Origin: Rhodospirillales bacterium
Lineage (GTDB): Bacteria; Pseudomonadota; Alphaproteobacteria; Rhodospirillales; Defluviicoccaceae
NCBI GenBank assembly: GCA_016712595.1
Contig: JADJQT010000001.1
Location: 2,167,501 to 2,231,500, forward strand
Direction: 5' to 3'
DNA: 64,000 nucleotides
A program made the translations under genes and the position numbers. Positions 26,977-37,214 of the stretch are shown here, piece after piece (the stretch's first letter is position 1; each line of letters begins with the position of its first letter). The notes under the pieces are model-generated. The model did not search any database, was not told the origin of the DNA, and saw nothing but the letters and a program-made list of their open reading frames with translations.

Positions 26977-27864
26977 CTATGCGGCGGCTCCGCGGACGAG
27001 GTCGCGGAATGCGACTTCGGCGTGGGTGAGATATCGGTCCTTGCGCCGGATCATCACGAATTGGCGAGTCGGCATTGCGACCGCGATCCTGGCGAGGGAC
27101 ATCGCCTTGAGCGATCCGGCGACGACGAGCTGAGAGATCACCGTCGCGCCGGCTCCGGCTTCGACGGCGGAACGGACCGCTTCATTGGACGGTAGCTCAA
27201 GGGCGATGTCGGCCGCTGACAGCGAAACGCCCCGGCTTGCCAGAACCTCCTCGGCGATGGCGCGCGTTCCCGATCCCGGCTCACGGAGAACCCAGCGCGT
27301 CTTCGCGAAGTCGCGCTCGGATGCCGGCGGCTCCCGCGTCCAGGCGTGCTCGGGGCTGACGACCAGTGCAAGTTCATCGTCGGCAACGGGCTCGCAATCG
27401 AGCGCTGGATCGTTGATCGCGCCTTCGATGAAACCGGCATCGACCAATCCTTCATGAACCCAGCTGGTGACGGACTCGGTGTTGCCGATGCGCAAGGTCA
27501 TGCTGATTCCTCCATGGCGGGCGCGAAAGCGATGCATGAGCGGCGGCAGCCAGTAATTGGCCACGGTCTGGCTCGCGGTGAGGGCGAGGGTGCCGCGCCT
27601 TAAACCAGCGAGGTCGGCTAAAACCGTCTCGGCGGATGCAGCCCGCACCAGAACGGCGCGGGCTTCGCTGAGAAACAGGCGTCCGGCGGCGGTCAAGGCG
27701 ATCCGCCGGCCGACCCGATCGAACAGCTTCGCCTGATAGCGGTGCTCCAGCGCGCTGACGGCGGCGCTCGTCGCCGACTGGGTGAGGTTAAGATGGTGCG
27801 CCGCCTGGGTGACGTGCTCGCGTTCCGCGACGGCGACGAAAATTCTCAATTGCTCGAGGGTCAT
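26977..27864 (-). CDS. LysR-family transcriptional regulator
   Basis: This 295-residue regulator has the LysR winged helix at about 1-60 (MTLEQLRIFVAVAEREHVTQ, SATSAAVSALE) and a periplasmic-binding-like effector domain at about 90-290. Ten bases separate it from the YeiH-family gene on the same strand, so both are co-transcribed. In Enterobacteria a similar LysR protein (YeiE) neighbours yeiH. It resembles CysB/CbbR-like regulators in its effector domain, but the ligand is unknown. Confidence 0.9.
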   Translation of the reverse strand: MTLEQLRIFVAVAEREHVTQAAHHLNLTQSATSAAVSALEHRYQAKLFDRVGRRIALTAAGRLFLSEARAVLVRAASAETVLADLAGLRRGTLALTASQTVANYWLPPLMHRFRARHGGISMTLRIGNTESVTSWVHEGLVDAGFIEGAINDPALDCEPVADDELALVVSPEHAWTREPPASERDFAKTRWVLREPGSGTRAIAEEVLASRGVSLSAADIALELPSNEAVRSAVEAGAGATVISQLVVAGSLKAMSLARIAVAMPTRQFVMIRRKDRYLTHAEVAFRDLVRGAAA

Positions 27865-27874
27865 GCTCGCTCCG

Positions 27875-28963
27875 TTACATCGTCACCCGCACCAGCATCA
27901 GGCTGAATCCGGCAATGAACAAGAAGGCAGCGAGGCCGAGGATCAGCGGGCGCGGACCCTTGGCGCGGAGCTTGCGGACGTCGGTCTCCAGCCCCATTGC
28001 CGCGAGCGCCATCGACAACAGGACGGTCGTCACCACCGCGGCCGTGCTTTTCAGCTCGAGGGGAAGAGCAACGGCGCTGTTGATCCCGACAAGGGCGATG
28101 AAGCCGAGGACGAACCACGGCATCGCCGCGCGGGAATGGCCGCGCTCCTCACCGCTCCGCCGCGATTTCCGCCGAGCCATGGCGCTCAAGGTGATCATCA
28201 CCGGGGCCAGCATCATCACCCGCGACAGTTTGGCGATAGTCGCGTATTCGCCGGCCTCGCGGCCGTCCTGGAAGCCCGCGGCAACGACCTGGGCGATCTC
28301 GTGGATCGATGCGCCCGCCCACAGGCCGTAGCCCTGCGGGGAGAGATGCATGAGATCAACCAGCAGGGGATAGGCGAACATGGCGATCGATCCGAAGACG
28401 GTCACGCATCCGACCGCGTAGGCGACGTCCTCGTCGTGCGCGCCGGTCACCGTGTTCGTCGCGATCACTGCCGAGGCGCCGCAGATCGAGGTGCCGGCGG
28501 CAATCAGCTCGGTCAGTCCGCGCTCGACACCAAGCCTTCGACCGAGCCAGGTGGTGAATACGAACGTGGCAATGAGGGTTGCGGCGATCAGGGCAACCCC
28601 CTGTACGCCGACAGAGTTCACCTGCTCCAGTGTTAGCTGCAATCCCAAAAGGATAATCGCCAACCGCAGGACCCGGCGCAGGGCGAAAACGATGCCGGGC
28701 TTGGCCCACGCCGGAGAGCCGAGGACGGTGCGGACAGCGATGCCGATGACGATCGCAAGGATCATCGGGCTGAATGTCGAAACCCCGGGCAGGGTGCGCA
28801 AGGCGAAGCCGGCTCCGGCGATGACCGCGCTCACCGTCAGCCCCGGCAAGAGTTCAAAAGCAGGTCGCAACTTGGAGGCTGGCATCGCGCGATGCCGGGA
28901 TGGCTGGTCGCGGAAGGGAACGGGCTCGCTCAGTGTGTCTGGTGTGCGGACGGCTGCGTTCAT
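27875..28963 (-). CDS. YeiH-family (UPF0324) membrane protein, putative anion exporter
   Basis: This 362-residue protein starts at ATG 28963 after AGGAGC; the longer frame adds nothing conserved. About ten transmembrane helices are visible. The family motif [16 protein letters not shown] lies near residues 150-165 and [16 protein letters not shown] near 215-230. YeiH proteins are annotated as putative sulfate or sulfonate exporters, but transport has rarely been shown. The co-transcribed LysR gene suggests effector-dependent control. Confidence 0.87.
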   Translation of the reverse strand: MNAAVRTPDTLSEPVPFRDQPSRHRAMPASKLRPAFELLPGLTVSAVIAGAGFALRTLPGVSTFSPMILAIVIGIAVRTVLGSPAWAKPGIVFALRRVLRLAIILLGLQLTLEQVNSVGVQGVALIAATLIATFVFTTWLGRRLGVERGLTELIAAGTSICGASAVIATNTVTGAHDEDVAYAVGCVTVFGSIAMFAYPLLVDLMHLSPQGYGLWAGASIHEIAQVVAAGFQDGREAGEYATIAKLSRVMMLAPVMITLSAMARRKSRRSGEERGHSRAAMPWFVLGFIALVGINSAVALPLELKSTAAVVTTVLLSMALAAMGLETDVRKLRAKGPRPLILGLAAFLFIAGFSLMLVRVTM

Positions 28964-29397
28964 CGCGTGCTCCTGTGTCACACCGCAATGGTGACGACAG
29001 GTAACCAATCGATCAAACTCATTATATTGCTTAATTCATTCTGTTAAATCGAATGATTAGGGTGGTTCGGCATTGCCTCACGCGTCATTGGCGCCGGACC
29101 CGCCTTGCGGGCCTTCCCGTGGGGTGAAAAGCGCTGGCGGCCAGGGGTTGGAGGCGTTACATGACTTAAAAGGGCCGCGCCGACGCGAAGGCGAGCCCTT
29201 TTGCGTCTGGCCGCTTTGCCGCGCCAGAGCAGCCGCGCGAAACGGCGGGACACAAGGTTGGACGGGGTCCGAGGGGTCGGCCGGGCTCGTCCTTTGCCGT
29301 TCATCGAACTTGGACGCGCGACGCGCGTTGTATCGTCGTCGGCCGATGGGCGGGCGTGCGGTGGTGTGTTCCGGCGATTCAAGGTACAAGTTTTTTG
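28964..29397. promoter_or_regulatory. Intergenic region between yeiH-like and xdhC-like genes
   Basis: The left 90 bases are AT-rich (about 29005-29060) and probably hold the yeiH promoter and LysR binding sites. The remainder is GC-rich, has a small CCCGCC-TT-GCGGG-type dyad near 29099, and carries only overlapping frames without family resemblance. No RNA gene was recognised. Confidence 0.4.
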
Positions 29398-29718
29398 ATG
29401 ACTGATTTCGAGGACATTCTCGGCGAAGCGGCGCGGTGGCATGACGAGGGGCGCAAGGTCGCCATCGCCACGGTCATCGCGACCTGGGGATCGGCGCCCC
29501 GTCCCGTCGGCAGCCAGCTCGTCGTCGATGAAACCGGCTATTTCATCGGCTCGGTTTCCGGTGGCTGTATCGAAGCGGCGGTGATCGAAGATGCGCTCGC
29601 CGTGCTCGCCGAAGGACGACCGCGCATCGTCGAATTCGGTGTGACCAACCAGATGGCGTGGGAGGTTGGCCTAGCCTGCGGTGGCCGTATTGAACTTTTT
29701 GTCGAACCGCTCGAATGA
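29398..29718 (+). CDS. XdhC/CoxI family protein, N-terminal domain
   Basis: This 106-residue protein starts at ATG 29398. ATVIATWGSAPRPVGSQLVV and GSVSGGCIEAAVIEDA are the signature of the XdhC_CoxI domain. In XdhC and CoxI this part joins a C-terminal Rossmann domain; here the Rossmann part is encoded by the next gene, overlapping by four bases. XdhC-type proteins insert or sulfurate the molybdenum cofactor of molybdenum hydroxylases such as xanthine or CO dehydrogenase. The coxG-S-M genes 6 kb away are the likely client. Confidence 0.87.
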   Translation: MTDFEDILGEAARWHDEGRKVAIATVIATWGSAPRPVGSQLVVDETGYFIGSVSGGCIEAAVIEDALAVLAEGRPRIVEFGVTNQMAWEVGLACGGRIELFVEPLE

Positions 29719-30408
29719 AACGTGATCTTCTCGCTACCCTCCTGCGTGCGCGACGCGGGGGCTCGCCGGCGGTTCTGGTAACCCGGTTGTCTGATGGCGA
29801 GCAGATGCTGGTAAAGCCCGAAGGCGAAGGATCGCTTGCCGCTGCGTTCAGCCAGGATGTGGTTGGCGAAGCGCAGCGGTCGCTTGCGGTTGACCAGAGC
29901 CGGATTTACCAATCCGCCGCTGACAGGGTGTTCTTGCATGTTTTCAACCCGGCGCCACGGCTGATCGTCGTCGGCGCCGTCCACATCGCCGAGCCGCTGG
30001 TTCGCATGGCAGGCTCGGCCGGATATGCGATCACCCTGATCGATCCGCGCCGCGCGTTCGCCGCGCGCGAACAGTTCCGCGACTTTGTCGTCGTCGATGC
30101 GTGGCCCGATGAGGCAATCAAGGACCTCAATCCGGACGCGCGAACCGCCGTCGTGACCTTGACGCACGACCCGAAACTCGATGATGCCGCATTACTTGTC
30201 GCCCTGAGTACGCCGGCCTTTTATATCGGCTGTCTTGGCAGCCGCAAGACCCATGCGGCAAGGCTTGTCCGGCTGCGCAACGCCGGCGTCGGGGATGAAG
30301 AACTCACTCGTATCCACGGGCCCATTGGCCTTTCCATCGGCGCTCGCACCCCGGCCGAGATTGCGGTATCCATCCTCGCCGAGATCACTCAGGTCCGGCG
30401 GGGGAGGC

Positions 30409-30419
<11 letters not shown>
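29715..30419 (+). CDS. XdhC/CoxI family protein, Rossmann domain
   Basis: This 234-residue protein carries the XdhC C-terminal Rossmann domain from about residue 75 (PRLIVVGAVHIAEPLVRMA) to the typical end with FYIGCLGSRKTHAARLVRL and IHGPIGLSIGARTPAEIAVS. The usual glycine-rich turn G-x-G-H is here GAVH. It is translationally coupled to the N-terminal partner (ATGA overlap), and its own end overlaps the next gene by 11 bases. The two proteins probably act together in molybdenum cofactor maturation. Confidence 0.87.
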
Positions 30420-31431
<1,012 letters not shown>

Positions 31432-31469
31432 TGGTCCAAAACTGATGGCCCGACACTGATGGTTTACCG

Positions 31470-32120
31470 ATGATGCCGGGGGAAATTACCAGGACTTCCG
31501 CCATCGTGCTCGCCGCCGGCCTCGGTGCGCGCATGCGCCCCGGCGGCAAGATGCTCATCGAGATCGACGGCCGGCCGCTGGCGGTGCACGCGGTCGATGC
31601 GGCGCTGGCCTCGCGTGCCTGCCCGGTCATCGTTGTCGTCGGGCACGACGCAACGGGCGTCCGCGAAGCCGTGGCTGGGCGGGGGGTCATCATCGTCGAG
31701 AACCGCGACTACCGCAGGGGTCTCAGTACCTCGATCCGCGCCGGTCTTGCGGTGCTGCCGGTCGACACCGGGCGCGCGATCTTCCTGCTCGCCGACATGC
31801 CAGACGTGCGCGCTGCGCATATCGATCGCCTGATCGCCGCGGCGGCGAACGGCGGCGATGATGCGATCTGCGTGCCGACGTGGCGCGGCCGGCGGGGAAA
31901 TCCGGTGTTGTGGGCGCGGCGCTATTTTGCCGAGCTCGCCAGTCTCGACGGTGATGTCGGCGGGCGGTTGCTGCTCGATCGCTACGCCGCCAGTGTGCTC
32001 AGCGTCGCCATGGATGACGAGGCGGTGCTGATCGATCTCGACGAACCCGCAGATCTGGCCCGATTCGATCCCAGGCGCCTGGGTGGCGGCTGGCAAGGTG
32101 GGGACGGCGACGGCGGTTAG
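31470..32120 (+). CDS. mocA: MobA-like nucleotidyltransferase, probable molybdenum cofactor cytidylyltransferase
   Basis: This 216-residue enzyme has the NTP-transferase start IVLAAGLGARMRPGGKMLIE and the metal-binding LLADMPDV near 107-114, followed by CVPTWRGRRGNPVLW. These features fit MocA, which attaches CMP to molybdopterin for enzymes of the xanthine dehydrogenase family. It follows the molybdopterin-binding gene by 38 bases and closes the accessory operon. Its stop codon shares bases with the stop of the convergent cydB gene. Confidence 0.83.
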   Translation: MMPGEITRTSAIVLAAGLGARMRPGGKMLIEIDGRPLAVHAVDAALASRACPVIVVVGHDATGVREAVAGRGVIIVENRDYRRGLSTSIRAGLAVLPVDTGRAIFLLADMPDVRAAHIDRLIAAAANGGDDAICVPTWRGRRGNPVLWARRYFAELASLDGDVGGRLLLDRYAASVLSVAMDDEAVLIDLDEPADLARFDPRRLGGGWQGGDGDGG

Positions 32121-33115
32121 TGGTAGCCGGCGCCGTCACGCACCTTGCCGCGAAAGATCCAGTAGACGGTAATCGTATAGGCGAGAATGATCGGCAGGAC
32201 CACGGTTCCGCCGCCGTAGAATAAGAAGCGCAGTGACGAGACCGGAGCCGCGGCCTCATCGATCGTGACCGAGAAGGGGATCATGTACGGCCAGAAGCTT
32301 GCCGCCATCGTGCCGAAGGCGGTGAGAAATACGACGACCACGGCGGTAAACGGCGCCCAGTCAAGGCGCCGGCGGACGCCTGCGAGCAGCCCCGCCATCG
32401 CGCACAGGCCGAGGATCGGAAAGACGAGCAGCCATGGACGATCGAACCATCGGCCCATGACCCGCAGATCCGCGGTGAGAGCGTAGCCGAAGGCGATGGC
32501 GAGGAAGGCGAGCAGGCAGGCGCTCAGCGGGATGATGCGGTTGTAGGCCCAGTCGCGCAGCGGCCCTTCCGTTTTCATCACCACCCATCCGGCGCCGATC
32601 AGCGTGTAGCCGAGGACAAGGCCGATACCGCAGGCGACGGCGAACGGTGAGACCCAGTCGAACGGTCCGCCGACGAAGCGCCCGCCCTCGATCGGCAGTC
32701 CTTCGACGATGGCGCCGACGGCCGCGCCCTGCACGAACGCGGCGATCAGGGATCCTCCGGCGAAGCCCAGGTCCCACACCCAGCGCATTCGTTCGGTTTT
32801 ATAGCGGAACTCGAAGGCGACCCCGCGCAGGATGAGGGCAATCAGCAGCAAGGTAATCGGCAGATAAAAGGCCGGCAGCAAGATGGCATAGACGAGCGGG
32901 AAACCGCCGTAGAGGCTGGCGCCGACATAGACCAGCCACGTCTCGTTGCCATCCCACACGGGCGCGATGGCATCCATCATCGACCGGCGGAAATCCTCCT
33001 CGCGGGTCGTTCCGAACAGGATGCCGATGCCGAGGTCGAAGCCGTCGAGCATGACGTAAAGCATAATGGCGAAGGCGATCAACAGGGCCCAGACCTGGGG
33101 CAGATGCTCAGTCAT
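32117..33115 (-). CDS. cydB: Cytochrome bd ubiquinol oxidase subunit II
   Basis: This 332-residue integral membrane protein starts at ATG 33115 after GGAGGG and overlaps the end of cydA by eight bases. About eight or nine helices are visible, and the N-terminal YVMLDGFDLGIGILFG and PVWDGNETWLVYVGASLYGG motifs are diagnostic of CydB. With CydA it oxidises quinol and reduces oxygen to water with high affinity. No short cydX-like frame follows, since the converging mocA gene ends at the same spot. Confidence 0.95.
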   Translation of the reverse strand: MTEHLPQVWALLIAFAIMLYVMLDGFDLGIGILFGTTREEDFRRSMMDAIAPVWDGNETWLVYVGASLYGGFPLVYAILLPAFYLPITLLLIALILRGVAFEFRYKTERMRWVWDLGFAGGSLIAAFVQGAAVGAIVEGLPIEGGRFVGGPFDWVSPFAVACGIGLVLGYTLIGAGWVVMKTEGPLRDWAYNRIIPLSACLLAFLAIAFGYALTADLRVMGRWFDRPWLLVFPILGLCAMAGLLAGVRRRLDWAPFTAVVVVFLTAFGTMAASFWPYMIPFSVTIDEAAAPVSSLRFLFYGGGTVVLPIILAYTITVYWIFRGKVRDGAGYH

Positions 33116-34541
33116 CGTGGTGCCCTCCTGCCTGGCCGGACGGGGCATGGGCGGGCATCGCCGCCGGGCTCGGACCACTTGCGGCCATCGGACGCAGGGC
33201 GGTTACGCCCTTTGTCGGCGCAGGCGGGGATTCCGGTCCCTCTCGCAGCAGCCGATAGATGTAGAACGTTCCGGCGGAAAAGATCAGCCCATAGACGCTG
33301 ACAAAGGCGATCAGCGAGATCCATGCTTCGCTGGTACCGAGCGACGGCGTGACCGCGTCAGCCGTCTTCAATAGCCCGAAGACGACCCAGGGCTGGCGTC
33401 CGACCTCGGCGGTGAACCATCCCGTCAAGACGGCGATGAACCCGGACGGAAAGCTAAGAAAGGTCGTCCATAAGAACCACGAAGGTGTGCTCTCCCAGCG
33501 TTGCCGGGCAAAGATCATGCCCATCCAGGCAAGGCCCAGCATGAGCAGGCCGAGCCCGACCATGATGCGGAAGGCGAAAAACGGAATGGCGATCGGCGGG
33601 CGCAGGTCGCGCGGGATCGTCACGATCCCCGGCTCTTCGGAAGTAAAACTGCCGGTATCGACGAAGCTGCCGAGCCAAGGGACGGAGATCTCGTAAAGGT
33701 TGCGCTCGTTCTCGGGATCGGGCCAGGCGAAGAGGATCAGCCGCGCTGGCTGCTCCGTCTGCCAGCGCGCCTCGATGGCGGTGAATTTCGACGGCTGATA
33801 CTTCGCCGTATAGTCGCCGTTCAGGTGGCCGAAGGCCATCTGAACCGGCACGAGGACGGCGGCCAGGCCAAGCCCCATGGTGAGCATGGTCTTCGCCGCA
33901 TCGCCGTGGATGGCGCGCAAGCGGTACCACGCCCCGGTCGCGGCAATGCAGAACGCGGTCGTCAGATAGGCGCCGAGCAGCATGTGGAGGAAGCGGACCC
34001 ACAGCACAGAATTGGTGGTGATCGTCCACCAGTCGGCGGCGGCGTAACGACCATTTTCCATCTCGTAGCCCAAGGGCACCTGCATCCAGGTATTGTTGGT
34101 CATGATCCAGAAGGCCGAAAACGTCGTGCCCACGGCGACGAGGCAGCAGGAGGTGAAATACGCCCACGCGGGAACACGCTCGCGTCCGAACAGCACAACG
34201 CCGAGGAACGAGGCCTCGAGCAGGAAGGCAGTGTAGGTCTCGTAACCGAGGAGCGGGCCCTGGATCGGCCCGGTGCGGTCGGCGAGCACACTCCAGTTGG
34301 TACCGAACTGAAACGCCATGACCACACCGGAGACAACGCCCATGCCAAAGGCGACGGCGAACACCTTCAGCCAGAAATTGAAGAGCTGCCGGTAGACGGC
34401 TCGCCCGGTGGCGAGCGACAGTCCCTCGAGGGTTGCCAGCCATGCGGCGAGTCCGATGGTGAAGGCGGGGAAGATGATGTGAAAGGAGATGGTGAAGGCG
34501 AACTGAATGCGGGACAGCGTTACCGGGTCCAATTCCATCAC
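33108..34541 (-). CDS. cydA: Cytochrome bd ubiquinol oxidase subunit I
   Basis: This 477-residue subunit carries the haems. The N-terminus LSRIQFAFTISFHIIFPAFT holds the conserved helix I with its histidine, GHLNGDY and KFTAIEARW mark the start of the Q-loop, and GRQPWVV follows. The Q-loop is short, so it belongs to the CioA-like group often less sensitive to cyanide. The C-terminus has a Pro/Ala-rich and His-containing tail. AGGAAG precedes the start, and a TTAAC-N7-GTTAA dyad sits just upstream. It supports respiration at low oxygen. Confidence 0.95.
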   Translation of the reverse strand: MMELDPVTLSRIQFAFTISFHIIFPAFTIGLAAWLATLEGLSLATGRAVYRQLFNFWLKVFAVAFGMGVVSGVVMAFQFGTNWSVLADRTGPIQGPLLGYETYTAFLLEASFLGVVLFGRERVPAWAYFTSCCLVAVGTTFSAFWIMTNNTWMQVPLGYEMENGRYAAADWWTITTNSVLWVRFLHMLLGAYLTTAFCIAATGAWYRLRAIHGDAAKTMLTMGLGLAAVLVPVQMAFGHLNGDYTAKYQPSKFTAIEARWQTEQPARLILFAWPDPENERNLYEISVPWLGSFVDTGSFTSEEPGIVTIPRDLRPPIAIPFFAFRIMVGLGLLMLGLAWMGMIFARQRWESTPSWFLWTTFLSFPSGFIAVLTGWFTAEVGRQPWVVFGLLKTADAVTPSLGTSEAWISLIAFVSVYGLIFSAGTFYIYRLLREGPESPPAPTKGVTALRPMAASGPSPAAMPAHAPSGQAGGHHDD

Positions 34542-34547
34542 TCTTCC

Positions 34548-34564
34548 TTAACTGTTCGCGTTAA
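34548..34564. promoter_or_regulatory. TTAAC-N7-GTTAA dyad before cydA
   Basis: Perfect five-base inverted repeats at 34548-34552 and 34560-34564 lie immediately upstream of the cydA ribosome-binding site. The position fits a repressor site or a 5'-leader element. It does not match the FNR consensus TTGAT-N4-ATCAA. Confidence 0.35.
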
Positions 34565-34818
34565 ACCTCTGCTCCTGAAACGTTTCGCGAATCATTGGCC
34601 GCCGCGCGACGCACCGCTGCAGCGGAACCAGCCGATTCGTCATGATCCAGCGGTCCCGTTTGGCCGGTGCGCCGAACATGGCGCCGTTGTAGCGCGAAGC
34701 GGTTGACGCGAACAAGGCGTATTTACGGGTTTAAATCCATCTTCCAATTGCCAGCCGCGGAACAGCCTGACAAACTCGCATTGTATCATGCGCGGCGATC
34801 GCTCAGGAGTATGCGCCG

Positions 34819-35244
34819 ATGAAAAGAAACCGGGTTCTTTGGTTGCTGGGGATGCTTATTTGTTTTGTTCCGAATGGATATTTGAGTGCCGCAGACCTTG
34901 ATTGTCTTAAGAGAATTGATAAAATTGCAGGTTCTGTGCGGAAAGACGTTGTTCTTTACTCGGATGAATTCAAAGTGATGTCGGACAATCCCTGGGCACG
35001 GAATTCCGAATCGACGTGTAAGGGCGCGCTTCAGAGGGCCGAAAGCTATTATCAGAGGCAGGTGGACGACAAGTCGGTGTGTGAACTCGGTTCCTCATAC
35101 GTCGACAGCCAGGTCGTCCAGTTATACAAAAACGCCGGATCGACCTGCCGATCCGAATACGACACGCTGGTGAATCGTCTATCGCCGGAAGATCGCCAGA
35201 TCGCCCTCGACCGTTTCGCCCGCAAGCAGGCAATGCAGCACTAG
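34819..35244 (+). CDS. Small secreted four-cysteine protein of unknown function
   Basis: This 141-residue protein starts at ATG 34819 after AGGAG. A signal peptide (about 1-25, LSAAD) is clear. The mature protein has four cysteines at 29, 67, 88 and 110, suitable for two disulphides, is helical and charged, and ends in KQAMQH. Base composition in the first half is more AT-rich than in neighbours, which may indicate transfer. No family was recognised. It lies alone between cydA and the convergent coxM gene. Confidence 0.72.
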   Translation: MKRNRVLWLLGMLICFVPNGYLSAADLDCLKRIDKIAGSVRKDVVLYSDEFKVMSDNPWARNSESTCKGALQRAESYYQRQVDDKSVCELGSSYVDSQVVQLYKNAGSTCRSEYDTLVNRLSPEDRQIALDRFARKQAMQH

Positions 35245-35302
35245 ACAACTTATCCTCGCATTCGGCCACGGTGCGGTCGGTTCTCGGCGCCTTGGCAAGC
35301 GG

Positions 35303-36100
35303 CTAGCGCGCCGCCGCTACCGCGCGCGCGGCCATGACGCCGATGAGGTGGGCGCGATAGGAGCTGGAGCCGTGGGCGTCGGACAGCAGTCCGTTTGCCA
35401 GAATCGGGACGCGCGCGATTGAAGCGGTCGAGAACGACTCCGACAGGGCCGATTCCAGCTCCGCCGCGCGGAAGACGCAGGGACTCGCTGCGCACACGGC
35501 CACCCGCACGTCCGCGTACGTTTTCGCCACCATGACGCCGACAAGCGCGTATCGCGACGCCGGCTGGCGGAACTTCGCATAGCCCGCTCTGTCGGCGACG
35601 GGAAAGGAGACCTCGACGATGATTTCGTCACACTCCAGGGCGGTTTCGAACAGCGCGACGAAAAAGGCATCGGCGGGGATGCGCCTGCGGTCGGTGACGA
35701 TGGTGGCGCCGAGTGCCAGCGCGGCGGCGGCATAGTCGGCCGCCGGGTCGTTATTGGCCAGCGCGCCGCCGAGAGTGCCGCGATTACGCACCTGCGCGTC
35801 GCCGATGCTGGCGGCGAGGCTGGCGAGCGCCGGAATGCTCCGCGCGACCTCGGAAGATCGCGCGACGGCATCGTGCGTCGTCATCGCGCCGACGACCAGT
35901 TCGGCGCCCTCCAGCCTCACCCCGCTTCGTAACCGCTCGATACGGGATAAGTCGATCAACCGCGCAGGCGATGCGAAGCGTTGCTTGAGCGTCGGAATAA
36001 GCGTCATGCCGCCGGCGAGATAGACCGCGTCGCCGGAGGTGCGGAACGCCTCCACCGCCTCACCCAGCGATGCCGCACGCACGTATTCGAACTCGCGCAT
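35303..36100 (-). CDS. coxM: Molybdenum hydroxylase FAD-binding subunit (CoxM-like)
   Basis: This 265-residue flavoprotein has the FAD motifs AGGMTLIPTLKQR (about 30-42) and the TIGDAQVRNRGTLGG-like segment ASIGDAQVRNRGTLGG (about 101-116), both typical of the medium subunit of CO dehydrogenase and xanthine dehydrogenase. It passes electrons from the iron-sulfur subunit to the electron acceptor. It is third in the operon coxG-coxS-coxM. The large molybdenum-binding subunit does not follow; instead a convergent gene ends 58 bases downstream. The substrate could be CO or another aldehyde or heterocycle. Confidence 0.88.
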   Translation of the reverse strand: MREFEYVRAASLGEAVEAFRTSGDAVYLAGGMTLIPTLKQRFASPARLIDLSRIERLRSGVRLEGAELVVGAMTTHDAVARSSEVARSIPALASLAASIGDAQVRNRGTLGGALANNDPAADYAAAALALGATIVTDRRRIPADAFFVALFETALECDEIIVEVSFPVADRAGYAKFRQPASRYALVGVMVAKTYADVRVAVCAASPCVFRAAELESALSESFSTASIARVPILANGLLSDAHGSSSYRAHLIGVMAARAVAAAR

Positions 36101-36115
36101 GTCGCCGCCTTTCGA

Positions 36116-36613
36116 TCAATCGGCGCCGCCGCTCACGCCGGACCCGGGCGGACATGGCGCTTCGCCAGCGGAGCGGATGGCATCGACGATATTAACGTAG
36201 CCGGTGCACCGGCAGAAGTTTCCCTCGAGGGCGTCATGGATTTCCGCATCGCTGGGCGATTGTGTGCGTTGCAGGAGGTCAAGCGCGCTCATCAGCATTC
36301 CCGGTGTGCAAAAGCCGCATTGCAGCGCGTGGTGGCGGTGAAACGCTTGCTGGAGGGGGTGCAGGACGCCGTCATGCGCCAGTCCTTCGACGGTGAGGAC
36401 GGAGCAGCCATCCGCCTGAACGACGAGCATCGAGCACGACTTGATGCTGCGCCCATCCACATGCACGACGCACGCGCCACACTGACTGGTATCGCATCCG
36501 ACGTGCGTGCCGGTCAGGCCCAGATGCTCGCGCAGGAAATCGACAAGGAGCATGTTCGGTTCGACCACATGGCGGACCGGCGCTCCGTTGATCGTCAGAC
36601 TGACATCGATCAT
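36116..36613 (-). CDS. coxS: Molybdenum hydroxylase iron-sulfur subunit (CoxS-like)
   Basis: This 165-residue protein carries both [2Fe-2S] clusters of the family. The plant-type ferredoxin cluster is bound by [16 protein letters not shown] with a further Cys in IKSC (about 39-60). The second cluster uses QCGFCTPGM and FCRCTGY (about 98-135). It links the molybdenum centre to the FAD subunit. It lies between coxG and coxM on the same strand with 15 and 37 bases of spacing. Confidence 0.93.
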   Translation of the reverse strand: MIDVSLTINGAPVRHVVEPNMLLVDFLREHLGLTGTHVGCDTSQCGACVVHVDGRSIKSCSMLVVQADGCSVLTVEGLAHDGVLHPLQQAFHRHHALQCGFCTPGMLMSALDLLQRTQSPSDAEIHDALEGNFCRCTGYVNIVDAIRSAGEAPCPPGSGVSGGAD

Positions 36614-36650
36614 CGGTATTCATCCTTTTCGCGCGCAGGGACGGTGCGGT

Positions 36651-37214
36651 TTATGACCGTCCAAAAAAGTAGACCATGGCCAGTACGGCTACGATCAGCG
36701 CCGGTACCCACAGCGCCGGTCCCAGGCCACGGCGCAGGTGGTCCTCGGTCTGCGGCGGCGACGGGGAGGCGGCGATGATCGCGGTGAAACGGTCGAAGAA
36801 CTGATCGGCGAGTCGCGCGGCGGCGGCATCGATCAGTCGGGCGCCGACTTGCGCGAGCTTTCCGCCCACCGTCGCCTCAACGACATAGGACAGCATCGTC
36901 TCTTCTCCGTCTTCGCCATCGGGATCGAGACTGATCAACGCCGAACCCGTAGCGAAGCCGGCCGATCCACCCTGACCCTCGCCGGTCAGGCGAAGTCGGC
37001 TTGGCGGGTCTTGCTCGCTCAGGACCAGCGTGCCGCGAAAACGGGCCTGGATTGGGCCGACCTTCGTCGTTACCTCGGCGGCGAGGCGGTCGTCTCCCGT
37101 CCACGCCAGTTTCTCGCAGCCGGGAATGCTCTCCCGCAGCGTTTCGAGGTCGTTGAGTGCGGTCCAAACAGTTGCGCGGCCAGCGGGCAGTCGTCGCTGC
37201 GCAGACATCTGCAT
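36651..37214 (-). CDS. coxG: CoxG-like SRPBCC protein with C-terminal membrane anchor
   Basis: This 187-residue protein has the CoxG/START-like fold: ATVWTALNDLETLRESIPGC (about 14-33), then TKVGPIQARFRGTL and GKLAQVGARLID. One transmembrane helix lies at the C-terminus (about 166-184, LWVPALIVAVLAMVYFF). CoxG is thought to bring CO dehydrogenase to the membrane and assist electron transfer to quinones. It starts the operon. Codon 3 is also ATG and could be the true start. Confidence 0.9.
   Translation of the reverse strand: MQMSAQRRLPAGRATVWTALNDLETLRESIPGCEKLAWTGDDRLAAEVTTKVGPIQARFRGTLVLSEQDPPSRLRLTGEGQGGSAGFATGSALISLDPDGEDGEETMLSYVVEATVGGKLAQVGARLIDAAAARLADQFFDRFTAIIAASPSPPQTEDHLRRGLGPALWVPALIVAVLAMVYFFGRS

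Noticed and set aside
29044..29442. Protein-coding genes in the yeiH-xdhC gap
   Set aside because: Frames on both strands overlap, lack ribosome sites and show arginine/proline-rich random composition typical of GC-rich non-coding sequence.
34542..34760. An FNR box controlling cydAB
   Set aside because: No TTGAT-N4-ATCAA-like sequence was found in the region; only the TTAAC dyad is present.
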